Positions 39,101 to 52,399 of a stretch of 64,000 nucleotides of DNA are shown piece after piece (the stretch's first letter is position 1; every line of letters starts with the position of its first letter). The notes beneath the pieces were generated by a model that saw only the letters and a list, made by a program, of their open reading frames with translations, did not search any database and had not been told where the DNA came from. The position numbers and the translations under genes were made by a program. Source of the stretch: Pegea sp. RAD2-039 (lineage: Eukaryota > Chordata > Thaliacea > Salpida > Salpidae); contig JAQGEQ010000192.1 of NCBI GenBank assembly GCA_034620365.1, positions 4,482,549-4,546,548 of the forward strand. Direction: 5' to 3'.

Positions 39101-40800
39101 GATTCGACATTCAAAAGATCAAAAATGAAGTTTATCGAATTTAAAAACTTAAAAAGAAATGAAATAAACGAAATTAAAAAAAATTAAAATGTTCAAAGTG
39201 AAGTTGTGTTAGTGACCTTGTCAATACTGAAATTGTCACAACAACATTTATCATTTAGTTGCTAATTAAACACCTCTTCAGTCAATTACAAGTCAAAAGT
39301 TTTATTAAAGAACTTTTTTGGAAATGAAAATTTAACGGAACAAAAAGTTTTTAGATTTAATCAATGAATTAAATTTGAATTTCAAATCAGTTTTAGATGC
39401 CAAAAAAATTTTGATTATTTGTAAGAATTTATCGATTTATTCAACAAATTATAAATGAAATTCTGTCTACAGTTTGAAAATTCCAATTTCTACAATTAAT
39501 TGAATTTTAATGGAAATTGTAAAAAGCTTTAAAACAGCGTTTACAAATTCTTTTTATTTAAAAAATTAAAAAAGCTTTTAATAATTTATTTATTTAACGC
39601 ATGGCTGCAAATTACAAATCATAAATCTTAACACCATATGACTGAAGACTAATAAAAGAGCAAAATTTCATATGCCACAGCTCAGTAATCTTTTATAAGT
39701 AATAAAAAAACGGTATACTGCATAAGTATAACCTAGTTATGAGCTATAAAAGATATAAACAAAGAAAATGGCAGCTTTTCATATCACTTTTCAATAAAAT
39801 TACTCAAACAAATTTTTTCAACTAAATTTAAAAAAAGTGACAGAATTTGCTGTAGCTGGAGTCTGGAAGCAAATTATAATTTGTTTTAAATGAAATTTTA
39901 CTTTTAGCAAAACAAAAATGTTACGAAACTATTTTTGAGATCTGTTTAGAAATCGAAAACTAGACTGAATTTTCTTTGAATGAGTAAAAAAGGCTTGAGA
40001 AATATTTTCATTTATGAAATATCCGATGTATTAAATATTAATTCAAAATATTGAGAATAACTATTTCTAATAAGATAAGAGATAAATAGAATCTGACTAA
40101 TTCAATTTTGTGTTATGTGCAAAAGTTAACAGTTTAATTTGATCTCTGGTTATTAAATTAAAATTGTAAAAAAAAATTATTTGTTTTTAAATTAAAGTTG
40201 TAAAAATATCAAAAAAGCCAAATTGTTGGCAGTTGGCCTAGATTGTTGGATGAGAGGTTGAAAATTATTCAAATAAGTTGCTTAAATAAAAAAACTTTTA
40301 TTTTATATCACTGTTTGAGATTAATGACTTGATTTTATCAAAATTTAAAATTCTTTAGAAAATTTGTTTAAGAAAAAGCTTTTTATGAGCAACTATTTAA
40401 CTTTATAGATTTATTAGAACAATTTTTTTAAATAAAAGAAATTTAAATATTTTTTGTGTTAAGCATTTTGTGATTTATTTAAATCAAAACTTTCAGTAAA
40501 AACTTAGAAAAGAATTTAGTGATACAAGGGCTTGTACCCTCTATAAAAGTAAATTTAGTTTTAAAATAATCTTTAAACATTTTGATATAACAGAAGTTTT
40601 AGTAAACAATTTACTTATTATAGTTTAAAATTTTTGCAAATGAATTTTGATTTTTAAATCAATTCAAAGATTATTTTTTAAAATTCTTAGAAAACTTTAG
40701 TCTACATTTTAAAATCTTAAAAAATTTCATTTTATAAAAAATCAAAAAAAGATCTAGATAAGGAAATATTTAATCAAAATAATTTTACAATTTTTAAAAA
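39101..40800. other. AT-rich gene-free stretch
   Basis: No exon, repeat or palindrome cluster is recognisable. The composition is uniform and AT-rich. Confidence 0.5.
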
Positions 40801-42600
40801 TAAACCAATTCTTGAAGGTTATTTTTGAGGTGGTCTATTTGCACGTTATGCCATGCCAAAAACTAAAACGACTCGGCAGAAATTAATCCATTATAGAAGC
40901 CATAAATCTCAGAATATTACTGAAAGAAGCCAACTTCTAAGGTTTGATCATATTCCTTTTCAGGCTTTTCCGTTCGTAAAGCTTTCCCAGGTTTCTTAAG
41001 ATGTTGACACTTCTGTTAGTATTATCCTGGTACCCAATAATTAAGAATTATGGCAGAAGATTTCAGGGGTTTGTGTCCGCCGACATCAACTCGTGTTTAT
41101 CTTGATAGCAAATAGATGACTGTAGTTCCAAACATGAAGTTTCTTGTTCACCCAAATAGATGAAAAACTTGAAACCAATGACCTATTTGTTGCACTTCAG
41201 ATTAATTTATATAACTTGTTGACAACGATGATTTGCAAGACTAAGAGTATTGACATTCTCCAGTTTTCTTGCTTAGCTCCTTTTTTTTTATATTTTGAAC
41301 CACACTCACGAAGTGCAAACTTTGTTGGGTCGGTCACGTCTCCAAAGTGTAGAATAACCGTCGACCTAAAACTGTATTGTATGGCGAGCTCACATCTGGA
41401 TGCAGAAACAAAGGTATTCTAAAAAATACAAGGATTTAGTAAAATCCTATTTGAAAGAGCTGGGTTTATCAACAGAGCGTTAGCATATTTTGTTCGTCAA
41501 GTCAGAGTCGATGCTGTAGATAAATGAATAAAGAAAAAGAAGATAAAGTTTTCATCACCAAAAAATCTTAATCACAGCTCTTTAGAATCTGCAGCCGGAT
41601 GACTTTTGCAAATTGGCTTGTCTAGTCACGAACATGACTGCCGCAAGGACAATAAACTGCCAGTTGCTTCTTCATGAAAGAACATTCGCCTTTGAATGAA
41701 ATAAATAAATAAATTTGCTTTCTTTTCTATATTGGAACCTCGAAGAACTGCAAATAAAGGATTGACTTTTATGTATTATGGTTCGGTGATATGATACTAA
41801 CAACTTTTTCTATTTATTTTCTTCTGATTTTCATCATCTACATAGGTTTCTTGATAAACTCAACCTTATGCATCCAACGTTTGTGGAGAAAATACATTTC
41901 TTTAATTTGATTTTGACAATGAAGATAAACTTTATTATTTTTGTTTTGTGAATTTCAGAGTTCTTCTTAGCTCTATTCATAGGATTACTTTTGATGGCTA
42001 TTTTCAAATATTCGGCCCCATCCAAGGTTTTTGATGAATAATTAATAATATTCTGTTTGTTAAATGATGTCAAGCTTCGAATCCTAGCTGAATTTCAAAA
42101 ATCAGGTTTTATATTTTTTAATGATGTAAAATATATTTTATTTACCGACAAAGTTATTTTGTTTAGAAAAATGGTAATTTTTGATGACAAATTTTGTTTA
42201 TCTGCATTGATGTAGATATCTAATTATACAGCTTCTATGGACCCTAACCTCAACCCAAAAGGTTCTGTTGTTTGAAGCTACTAAAAGGCAAGCGCAACAT
42301 CGACCGTCCCTGTTTCCGTTTTCAAGATACCTGCAAGCATAATATGCAATCGCTCAACATCAATCTCAGCAATTGGGAGGATATCGCAGCTGATCGCTTT
42401 GAATAGCACTCTCTATTTCCTAAACAACTAAAGGAGAGAGAAGAAAAACTAGTCTTAAAGAAAAGAAAGAAACCTAAGTTTTTTTCTTTTGAATCTCACT
42501 GTGCTATGTATTGTTTTTCACAACATGTTTTGCGTACAAACAGCATGGCCGAAGCAAGCCATTATTATTATTATGGCAAACACAAAATTGACTGTAGAAG
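40800..42600 (+). mobile_element. Decayed non-LTR retroelement remnants
   Basis: A block with visibly higher GC than its flanks. At about 42300-42420 the plus strand reads RPCFRFQDTCKHNMQSL then NWEDIAADRFE. This is the RGRPRLRFKDxCKRDL...WExxAADR tail that follows the RT in a large group of animal LINEs. At 41560-41650 a fragment reads LQIGLSSHEHDC, resembling the zinc-finger-like end of the same kind of element, followed by an (AATA)n tail at 41700. Frames are broken and no complete RT is readable. This is a different family from the three LINE copies elsewhere in the window. Confidence 0.6.
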
Positions 42601-44595
42601 AATAATGAAAAGCTGAAACAAAGGTTTCAAGTTTTAAGTAACCCTTCTTTAGTAACCAATGATAAATAGATATCGTAAAATGATGTTAATAAAATATTTT
42701 AACATTTAATACTATTATTTTTAGATAAACTGTTAAACTTCACATAATTCCACTTTAAAAAAACTAGTTATTACATTTGATTGCAAATTATTTTATATTT
42801 TTTTACAGCAGTTATTAGGTTTAGTTGATTTTACTTTAGTCGAAAATAATTTGTATCTAATTATTTGAAATTTATACTTTAGGAGTTTTAGTTAAAATTT
42901 CACATTTTGTTCGTACAACATACAAGTTAAATATAGTAGTCATAAAAAGATGAACTAAACAATTTAAGACTATAATCATTTGTTAAGTAATGCTTAAAAA
43001 TATATCTTTTAAATGTTATGCTGTATATAAGTTTATAAATTAAGACATGTGAATTGCTAAAACTTGATACTACCATAAAGTTATTTTTTACCGTAATCTC
43101 AAAATTTACATTTTAATATCTGTTTTAGTGTTAAGTTACCATTATTCTTGGTTGTTATAAAAGAGTTTTAGCAATAAAAATTATCTTACAGTTACAAGCT
43201 AAAGCTTGAAAAAGAATTGTCTGGATTTAAAACAGAACTAATATTTTGATTTATTATATTGAACAATGTATTATCAACTCAAAGTAGTTTTAATCAAAGA
43301 GTGTGATTGAAAAAATAAAACTTTGAAATAAAGATTATATTTGCAAAGAACAAAAGTTATACATTGTGTTAGCTTACTGATATTTAGGTAAACAATATCA
43401 TATACAGGGAATAAAATTCCAAATCAAAAGGAGGTCGTATGAATAAGCATAATCAAATATAATTAATTCGTATTTGGATAATAGAAAACAAATATGATTT
43501 AATGATTCTTAAAATAAATTTTATAGCGAAAAAAGTTCCAGAAAATGATTCTATGTTATTATTTATAAAAAAAATTGATTCATTCTAAATAACTATAAGT
43601 GTTTTTAAGAACACTCTACGGCTTTTGACATGATTTATTTTCAAAAAATGGTTGAAGTCATTTTGGTAATTATGTTAAATGCTGAAGTTTAAATTAAGCT
43701 TTACTATTCATTAGCTTATAGTTGACTGTTATAGACTTAGTGTTTTCTATCGCAATTTGACTTATTTTATTAACTTTGTTACAATTTTATAAATTTATTG
43801 AAACCAATTATATTTTTTAATCTAAATCATAATAATAATGAAGTTTTACAATAAAAATAAGACATTGACGATTAATCAACTAAATGTAATAACTCTTATA
43901 CTTTAATATCAAAAAGTTAGAAAGCTTGATTTTAGTCAATGATTGCATTCAACTTCTCATTTTTTAATAAATTTCATTTTATAGTAAAACGTTTTCATTT
44001 ATTTTTATAGATTCAAACAGAATTTAATTTTGCAACATAGAATATTAAGATTTAATATTTATTTCAAAATGTTTAGTAACTATGCATTTTAATGAAATCG
44101 TTAAAAATGTTTTTGTTAATTGTAAATCAGAACATTTTAGATTAATTTAGTTAATTTGAGAAAAATTGAAATAATTTGGGTTTTTATATAAAATAAAGAA
44201 ATCAAGCTAAAAGTAAGAAAAAAATATTACAAAACATTATTATTTTTAGTTTAGATCATACAAAACCCGCAAGATAAAAATAATGTTGTTATATATGATT
44301 AGAAATATTAATTAAGTTACAAGTAAAAAAGTTTTATTAAAAAGTAAGTTTATTTTTAATAATTTAGTTTTTATGCTTAAACTTAAAGAGAAAATATTTT
44401 CTGATATCAGATAATTCTTACTGTTGAAGTTGCTTTATAATCATAAGCCTAGAACAATTCGTTTTTAATGTTTTGTTTCATATACTTTGTAAAAAATAAT
44501 AATTTCAAATAAAATGCTTTATAAAAGCTATCTATGCAGGAAACTAACATTGGATGTGCTTTGAAAAGATTAAGAGGTTTAAAATACTGAAAAAT
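42601..44595. other. AT-rich gene-free stretch
   Basis: No exon or repeat was recognised. It contains no TGACGTCA. Confidence 0.5.
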
Positions 44596-47500
44596 ATGAA
44601 TGAAAGTGAGTTACAAATTACTCAAATATTGTTTTAAACTTCAAATGACTTATAATTTAATGCTACATCAACAAGCTAATTGTTGAAATACTTAAAATGA
44701 ACATATTAATTTTTAACAGAAAAACAAAAAATCAAGCTGAGCAAATTTCAAATTCCAAGAAAAAGGGAGAATTCAGTGAAATCAGGTAATGATTTTAAAT
44801 CAATATCATTTTGTTGATTAATAAGATGTTTAATTTGTACAAAATCCTGATGATTTAATCAATTGGATCAATTTACAACTTTAACTTAAGACTCTTTGGT
44901 CTACAACAACAAAAAAAACTTGTCTTAAAAACATATTATAGTTAACCGTCAAATGTGCTATGGACTCCTTGCTTCTAGCAGCTTTCTCAGGTTGCTGAAA
45001 GGACACTTGCTGCCAGAAACTATTTTATGATTGGTGCTTAAAGGTGTTGAGGACTCAATTGCTTCTATCAGCTACCTTGTGCTTGTTGATTGAGAGTGCT
45101 GAGGACTCACTTGCTTCTAGCAGCTATCTTGTGCTTGGTGGTTGAGAGTGCTGAGGACTCATTTGCTTCTAGCAGCTATCCTTTGCTTGGTGGTTGAGAG
45201 TGCTGAAGACTCACTTGCATCTGGCAGCTATCTTGTGCTTGGTGGTTGAGGGTCCTGATGACTCACTTGCATCTAGCAGCTATCTTGTGCTTGGTGGTTG
45301 AGAGTGCTTGAGGACTCACTTGCATCTAGCAGCTATCTTGTGCTTGGTGGTTGAGAGTGCTGAGGACTCACTTGCTTCTAGCAGCTATCTTGTGCTTGGT
45401 GGTTGAGAGTGCTGAGGACTCATTTGCTTCTAGCAGCTATCCTTTGCTTGGTGGTTGAGAGTGCTGAAGACTCACTTGCATCTGGCAGCTATCTTGTGCT
45501 TGGTGGTTGAGGGTCCTGATGACTCACTTGCATCTAGCAGCTATCTTGTGCTTGGTGGTTGAGAGTGCTGAGGACTCACTTGCATCTGGCAGCTATCTTG
45601 TGCTTGGTGGTTGAGGGTCCTGATGACTCACTTGCTTCTAGCAGCTATCTTGTGCTTGGTGGTTGAGAGTGCTGAGGACTCACTTGCATCTAGCAGCTAT
45701 CTTGTGCTTGGTGGTTGAGAGTGCTGAGGACTCACTTGCATCTGGCAGCTATCTTGTGCTTGGTGGTTGAGAGTGCTGAGGACTCACTTGCTTCTGGCAG
45801 CTATCTTGTGCTTGGTGGTTGAGGGTCCTGATGACTCACTTGCTTCTAGCAGCTATCTTGTGCTTGGTGGTTGAGAATGATGATGACTCACTTGCTTCTA
45901 GCAGCTATCTTGTGCTTGGTGGTTGAGGGTGCTGAGGACTCACTTGCATCTGGCAGCTATCTTGTGCTTGGTGGTTGAGGGTCCTGATGACTCACTTGCA
46001 TCTAGCAGCTATCTTGTGCTTGGTTGGTTGAGAGTGCTGAGGACTCACTTGCTTCTGGCAGCTATCTTGTGCTTGGTGGTTGAGAGTGCTGAGGACTCAC
46101 TTGCTTCTAGCAGCTATCTTGTGCTTGGTGGTTGAGGGTCCTGATGACTCACTTGCTTCTAGCAGCTATCTTGTGCTTGGTGGTTGAGAATGATGATGAC
46201 TCACTTGCATCTAGCAGCTATCTTGTGCTTGGTGGTTGAGAGTGCTGAGGACTCACTTGCATCTGGCAGCTATCTTGTGCTTGGTGGTTGAGGGTCCTGA
46301 TGACTCACTTGCTTCTAGCAGCTATCTTGTGCTTGGTGGTTGAGAGTGCTGAGGACTCACTTGCATCTGGCAGTTATCTTGTGCTTGGTGGTTGAGGGTC
46401 CTGATGACTCACTTGCATCTAGCAGCTATCTTGTGCTTGGTTGGTTGAGAGTGCTGAGGACTCACTTGCTTCTGGCAGCTATCTTGTGCTTGGTGGTTGA
46501 GAGTGCTGAGGACTCACTTGCTTCTAGCAGCTATCTTGTGCTTGGTGGTTGAGGGTCCTGATGACTCACTTGCTTCTAGCAGCTATCTTGTGCTTGGTGG
46601 TTGAGAATGATGATGACTCACTTGCTTCTAGCAGCTATCTTGTGCTTGGTGGTTGAGAATGATGAAGACTCACTTGCTTCTAGCAGCTATCTTGTGCTTG
46701 GTGGTTGAGGGTGCTGAGGACTCACTTGCATCTGGCAGCTATCTTGTGCTTGGTGGTTGAGGGTCCTGATGACTCACTTGCATCTAACAGCTATCTTGTG
46801 CTTGGTTGGTTGAGAGTGCTGAGGACTCACTTGCTTCTGGCAGCTATCTTGTGCTTGGTGGTTGAGAGTGCTGAGGACTCACTTGCTTCTAGCAGATATC
46901 TTGTGCTTGGTGGTTGAGCGTTTTAATAAGTGTCTTGCTGTAATTTTTGTTGAGTTGCTCATCTAGCTTTGATGTTAGAAAGACATATTTTTTCAATAAT
47001 ATATTTTTTCAACTAATTTCTACTTTTGGTTATAAAAGTAAAATAATTAAAAATTAAACTTTTTTTTAAGGAATCTTTTGCAATATCGAGTTGACATCTC
47101 AAGAATTTTTACAAACTGTTTTGCCGATTGTCAAAAAATCGTATTTTTTTCCTTGTTCGGAAACCAAATTTCAATTTGAAGAAGTTTCTTTGATTAACAA
47201 TTTTCAGCTGGAACAGAAGGTAAATTCACATTTCAAACTTTCAAAACTTTTTCATTTCTTTTCTCAGTTCTTTGAAAGAAGAAAGATTATGAAGAAAGTG
47301 TTGGATAAGGAAATGTTGGAACATTTTGTTTTTCTTTTTGTAAAAGATCGCCAAAAAATGGAATTAATTTGTGATAGAGGTTTGAGAATTGGTAATAGTG
47401 ATTTGGAAACTCTTGGTAAATCCAAGATGGGTGTTTATGTTTGTAAACATGCTGATATTTTGCAAACAATTCCATTTGAAGATCAACAAGGCGGGTTTCT

Positions 47501-50488
47501 GATCATTTTCAAACTATTAAAAGTAATTTGGAAATATTTGTTCTTAAAAACTTTTCTAAATTTGATGAAGTTAGTTTTAAATTAATTTTCAAACTTTTGA
47601 AACATCTGATGCAGTTTCTGAGATTTAATTTTCTATTCTAAAACCAAACGATTGTTAAAAAGTCAATTTTGTCAATTTAGCAACTAGACTTGTAAAAACT
47701 CTTTGTTTAACAAAACCAATCCAATTATAGCTGATCCTATAAGCAAACCGTGTGCTTGGTGGTTGAGAGGACTCACTTGCTTCTAGCAGAACTATATATC
47801 TTGTTTTAAGGTACTGAGGACTTACCATTAGCTAAATTTCTAATTTTTGAAGGGCAGAGTAAAATTGGTGACAGAAAATGCTGGCAATTGTCGAACAACG
47901 CTTGAACCAACACCAGAATACGATTGTCATGTTTGTAAATTTGAAAACCAATACACAAATTTTCAAAAATGTTACAAACAATCACAAATTTATGTTTATG
48001 AGTACGGACCACTCTCGGTAGTAGAAAAACCATCTCAGCTTGTTCCATATGCGGTTCTACGGTTTAAATATCATCAATCAAAAAGGTAACCTTATTTGCA
48101 TCTTTCATGAAGGTTTACTAATAATATTATTGGTACAGAACACAGCGATCGACAGATAATAATTTATCCAATCGTCAGAAAATTCCAGCTTATTTTTGGG
48201 AAGGAGATTTGAAAGTGAAAAATTTTAATAATTTGGGTAAAATGAAAATAATGCCTTATCACATATCGCAAATACGACCTCCTCCAGCTCATATGTAAGT
48301 AGTTACTAGGTGGTTGGTTGCTAAGTGGTTAGTTACTAGGTGATTGGTTGCCAAGTGATTTGATGTTTATTGCTAGAGGTTGGTTGTTAAGAATTTGTTT
48401 TCTTGCAGAGATTCTTCAATAGAAGTGACAGAAGTGATTTCTTTAAACTGTTTTTCTCGTCTGCTTCCACCAAACTTAATCTGTGGAAGAATTTCGCAAA
48501 AAAAAGGTTTTTTTTTCAAACGTTTTTCTTTTTCTAACTAATTTTCTTTCAGAACTACACAGAGGACAGTTTTTTGATTTGATGATTCTTGAAGCAGAAA
48601 GTGAATCTCAGAAAACTTCTTTGAACTTATTAATTGCTTTTTTTATTCGAAAAAATTCGGTTGGAATATGCAAATTAGGTCGCAGAAACTGTTTGTATTT
48701 ACTTCCATATTCAATATTCACTGAACAACGAATGGGTTTATCTTGTTGGCGAGCTGATCACGAGTTTCTTTATTGCGTCATTGCATCTTCTCGAACATTC
48801 GTCGATGAAATTAAGAGTTGAGTGATTTACAATTTTCAATCGAAATTTTAATAAATTTAGATCAACAGAACAACAAAAAGAAAATGAAGAAAATTTATTT
48901 GTTCGAAGATTTAAATCTTCATCAATAAGTCAACTGATGTTGAAGAAGAGTTTAGGATTGAAACGAGAAGCGATCTCAGAATATTTGTTGTTTAATGAAA
49001 ATAAAGTGAGCTTCGTGTTTCTACTTTCTCTTCCATTTCACTAAATTTCCTTTTTAAGATTCAAAATTTAGAAGTTTGTGAATTGAAGAATAAAGATCGA
49101 ATCTCTATGAGAAATCGACTAAATTGGCTGAAAGAAAAAGATTCAAAAAATGAAGTTGTAACAAGTTGGAGTCCTTCAGATAATTTGTCGAAAATTTCCG
49201 AAAAAATTCCAAAAATTGAAGAAAAAAATATTAAAATTGAAAGTGAAAGTGAAAAGCTCGTGAAAAAACTGCGGCTGTCTCCTCCTCAAGCTCTAAGACA
49301 TCCACCAACTCATCAACTACCTCCTGATGTTCTTACTCCTCTTTTATCGATGACGTCATCACCTCCAAAACCGCGCAAACGTCAGCTGTAAGTTTCAATT
49401 TCATTTTGGATTTTTTTAAAATTCGAAATGTTTTCAGCAATCGAGAAATCGTGGAAGGAATTAGAAGCGTTCCGATCGACGACAACGAAGGAATTCCGCC
49501 GGCTAAAAAGCCTTCAATCCCGGCTAAGTCAACAAATTCTTTGGTGCCGGATATCAAAGTAGAAAAAGCTCTGTTAGACTTAATAAAAGATAAAGAGACT
49601 CGAGAAGTGAGTGATGACGTCATTAGTATCGGCGCGCGATTTAGGAAATCAGGAGATTTAGGGATTTAAACCGAAAACTTTCTTTTTAGAAAGATATAAA
49701 AACTACAGATGCAGCATTTACCAATTTAAAAGCATATTTTTCGCAACAGCCAAACGGCCGTCGTCTTTGTGATTTAGTTCCTAACACAAAAGTAAGCTGA
49801 AAAAAAAAGATCCAAATAGAAGAAGACATTTTTCCAGTTTTTTTTTCGAATTTTAAAAATAATTTTTTTTTTTTCAGATTTTGAAAGATGTGGTTTCGAT
49901 GAGCAAAAAGTGAGTGACGTCATCAGCGTTCGAAGTCGCTTCTCAACTTCCGGTTTCAATTTCAGGAAATCAGATCTCGCACAAACATCTCGTGATCCTC
50001 GAAAAGCTCCTCGAAACACGCATAGTCTCATGACGTCAGAAAAAGAAAGTGAAATTGAAGAAGATGATTTTCTGGAAGAAGACGAATATGGAAGACCGAT
50101 TTTAAAAGAAGATCTTCGGACTAAGATCTACGAAGAAGACACGAGTGATCACATCAATGCTGCACATACTTCATATGAAGTGATGACGTCATCAGATGGA
50201 TACTACGAAGAAGCGTGGGAACATCCAGGCGTTTATCCAGCAGCAGTATGTCAGAAAAATTATGGTTACTATGGAAACAGCTTGCGACCACCAGCGCCTA
50301 GAAACCAACTACGTCATCACTTTCAGCCACATTTTCATCGACCTGAAAATCGATTTCAGAATTTTATTCCGAATTTTAATCCTCGGAATTTTCATCCTCA
50401 TCGATTTCGGCTTCGAGGGGCTCCCCCTATGCTGCGTCCTCATAGCCCCAGATTTCCGCCAAATAGACCCTTTTACTATAATATGTAA
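44596..50488 (+). CDS. TASOR: TASOR-like protein (HUSH silencing complex family)
   Basis: Exons 47071-47219, 47268-47522, 47853-48085, 48139-48294, 48409-48506, 48553-48816, 48869-49005, 49059-49387, 49438-49606, 49690-49791, 49878-49909 and 49966-50488 join in frame to about 816 residues. The first exon is uncertain; ATG 44596 with a phase-1 donor at 44606 fits. The N-terminal half matches the TASOR pseudo-PARP (DUF3715): QEFLQTVLPIVKKSY, LEHFVFLFVKDRQ, ICDRGLRIGNSDLETLG, MGVYVCKHADILQ, LEPTPEYDCHVCK, YVYEYGPL and QLVPYAVLRF. A SPOC-like segment follows (IPAYFWEGDLKVK, LPPNLICG), then NSVGICKLGRRNCLYLLP. In vertebrates TASOR bridges MPP8 and periphilin to silence long intronless and retroelement transcripts. 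The tail is acidic, then Pro/Arg/Phe/His-rich, ending PNRPFYYNM. It is about half the length of human TASOR. The 48-bp intron 47220-47267 has no stop and keeps frame. Confidence 0.8.
44955..46919 (+). repeat. 52-bp minisatellite array, locus 1
   Basis: About 37 tandem copies of a 52-bp unit with core CTCACTTGCTTCTAGCAG followed by CTATCTTGTGCTTGGTGG. The first two units (44955-45100) are strongly diverged and the rest differ at a few fixed sites (GCATCTGGCAG or GCTTCTAGCAG; GTGCTGAGGA, GTCCTGATGA or ATGATGATGA). A variant with an extra base (GCTTGGTTGGTTGAG) recurs at about 46020, 46438 and 46803, so blocks of 7-8 monomers have been duplicated as a higher-order unit. A stray partial unit sits at 47749-47790. 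The array lies in the putative first intron of the TASOR-like gene. Confidence 0.97.
48299..48380 (+). repeat. Short GGTTGGTTGCTAAGT-type repeat in a TASOR-like intron
   Basis: Three to four loose copies of TTACTAGGTGGTTGGTTGCTAAG-like words sit in the intron 48295-48408. The same word family appears at 21470-21545 and, as its complement, at 20745-20990. Confidence 0.7.
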
Positions 50489-51360
50489 AACTTCTTTTAC
50501 TAATTCGTTTAATGAAAAAACGTTTTTTTTATAAAAGCTATTGTTACTTTGTCGTCTTTTTTAAATTTGTTATTTAAGATTCACATTTAAACATTTAAAA
50601 GAAAGCTTAAAATCAAAATTTTTAAAAATAATTCATTTTCTATCAAAGCTGACCAAGATTAAATAAAAGATTCATTTAATTAGAGATTTTATTGCGATAG
50701 ATATTAAATGTTCAAAATAAGAACACTTGCAGAGTCGTAAACAGATATAAGTTATAAAAGTCCAAAATAAGTAAGTAGACCTTAACAGAATTACTCAAGA
50801 TTCATTATTTGAATCAATTTTTTGAATGTGACAAATTTTGACGGAGTCTGGAAGAATGCTACAAAACCTATTGTAAAAGCTGTGACTTCACTGAATGCTA
50901 TTAAAGTGGTAGAGTTGGTTAATCTTTAAGAACGAGCCTCTGAGGACGTATGAAGGGTAGTGATCTTTAAAAAAGTCTTCAAAATTAAGATGACAGGAAT
51001 CAGGAAGAATGATTTTGAATAGTAAGACGATATCGAAGAAAAGGCTTCGATAATGCAAATGGATTTGATATCAAGATTATAAGGAAGGTTTTGTACGAAG
51101 AAAAGGATATACCGAATCTATGGTAAGCCTAAGAGTGATTAAAATTCAATTACATGAAAATCTTTACTGAAATATGATGTTTTCGAACACTTGTATAGAT
51201 GATATTAGCCACTGGTAAGTACAAGACAACAGCTGATAACCAATAAGTCTTTAAGAAATCAACTCAAATTGATGTTCAGGAAGGAAGTTATTTTGGAGAG
51301 AATGAGTCAGAAATTTTTGTTAAATATTTCATAAAAGCTACTAGTGACAGCAATTGGTCG
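50489..51360. other. Spacer after the TASOR-like gene
   Basis: 50489-50800 is AT-rich 3' flank. 50800-51360 is more balanced in composition and may be the diverged 5' part of the adjacent LINE fragment, but no motif could be read. Confidence 0.4.
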
Positions 51361-52095
51361 ATGGATTAGTTAGTTATATTTTCTCTGTTGGAAAGATACA
51401 TATTTGAAGCAATATTCCATCAAATGGATTTATTATTCAATGAATATCTTCGGCTCTATACCTTGGCATTTCTCTGTCATCTGACTTTAAATGGCGCAAT
51501 TATTTTTCCAAAATCTTTGCAAAATCAATCAACCTTGTCTACCTTATCATAAAGACCTTTAATTATAAGGATCCATACTTCTTTATCAATCTCTTCAAAC
51601 TGTACGTACGTCCTATTCTTGAATATAATGTTAGTGCATGGATGCCATATCAAGTTGGCGATATCAAAAAAATCGAATCTGTTCAGGCAACATTTACGAG
51701 ATTGGTATGTAGGAAACTTAATACTAAATACGATAGTTGTAAACATCGTCTCAGCTTCTTCAATTTAGATACTTTGGAAATTCGACGGATTAAATACGAC
51801 TTAATTCTTATTTTAAAATTATCCACAATTCAATTGACCTTAAATTCGATGCTTTCTTTTCCATTAGTCCTTCTCTCAAGTTACATCAACTTAGATTACA
51901 CCTTAATAAGCCTATATCACCTGGTACATTAATCAGAGCGAATTTTTTCTCATACCGCACAATTAGTAATTGGAACCAGCAGCCATCAGACATTGTCATA
52001 TCAGAATCATTCGTGTTGTTCAAGCAGAAGTTGAACCGTTATAATATTGCCAACACTACCATTTCTAAACTGTGATTTTTTTTCTTTTATAATAG
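51360..52095 (+). mobile_element. LINE fragment, plus strand (RT C-terminal end and 3' end), copy B1
   Basis: The plus strand reads the same RT tail as the copy at 57656-59460. Shared pieces are a DFKWRNY-like start (about 51487), INLVYLIIKTFNYKDPYFF, LYVRPILEYNVSAWMPYQVGDIKK (51602-51672) and FTRLVCRKLNTKYDSCKHRLSF. It continues to the family 3' end near 52080. It has a few frame breaks and is 5'-truncated. Confidence 0.85.
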
Positions 52096-52399
52096 GTTTT
52101 TATTTTTATAAGTGTGGAGTGATATAGATGAGCGGAAATTTAATTAAGATTAAACAAATTACGTGATTAGCAGCTGTCACAAACTTTACTTTTCCTATAA
52201 TCGAGCAACTTATCAACTTTAATTTCATACTTCTAATACAAAAGCTAGTATTTTGGTTTATACAAATTTTCAACTTTAGATTTTATTTATAAAAGATGTT
52301 TTTCATTTAACAAGTGTTTGATGTGAGACTGAGTTTAAATGCGATTGGTGGAATTTGAATAGAATCGGTCAAAATTTAAATGAAACTGTCGTAAAAAGA

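Noticed and set aside
41144-41422. 92-residue frame MFTQIDEKLETND
   Set aside because: Lies in a decayed retroelement block; no domain and no splice context.
45923-46917. Three similar 70-residue open frames (MRVLRTHLHLA-like)
   Set aside because: They are translations of the 52-bp minisatellite. The period is not a multiple of three, and the frames arise because the unit lacks stops in that register.
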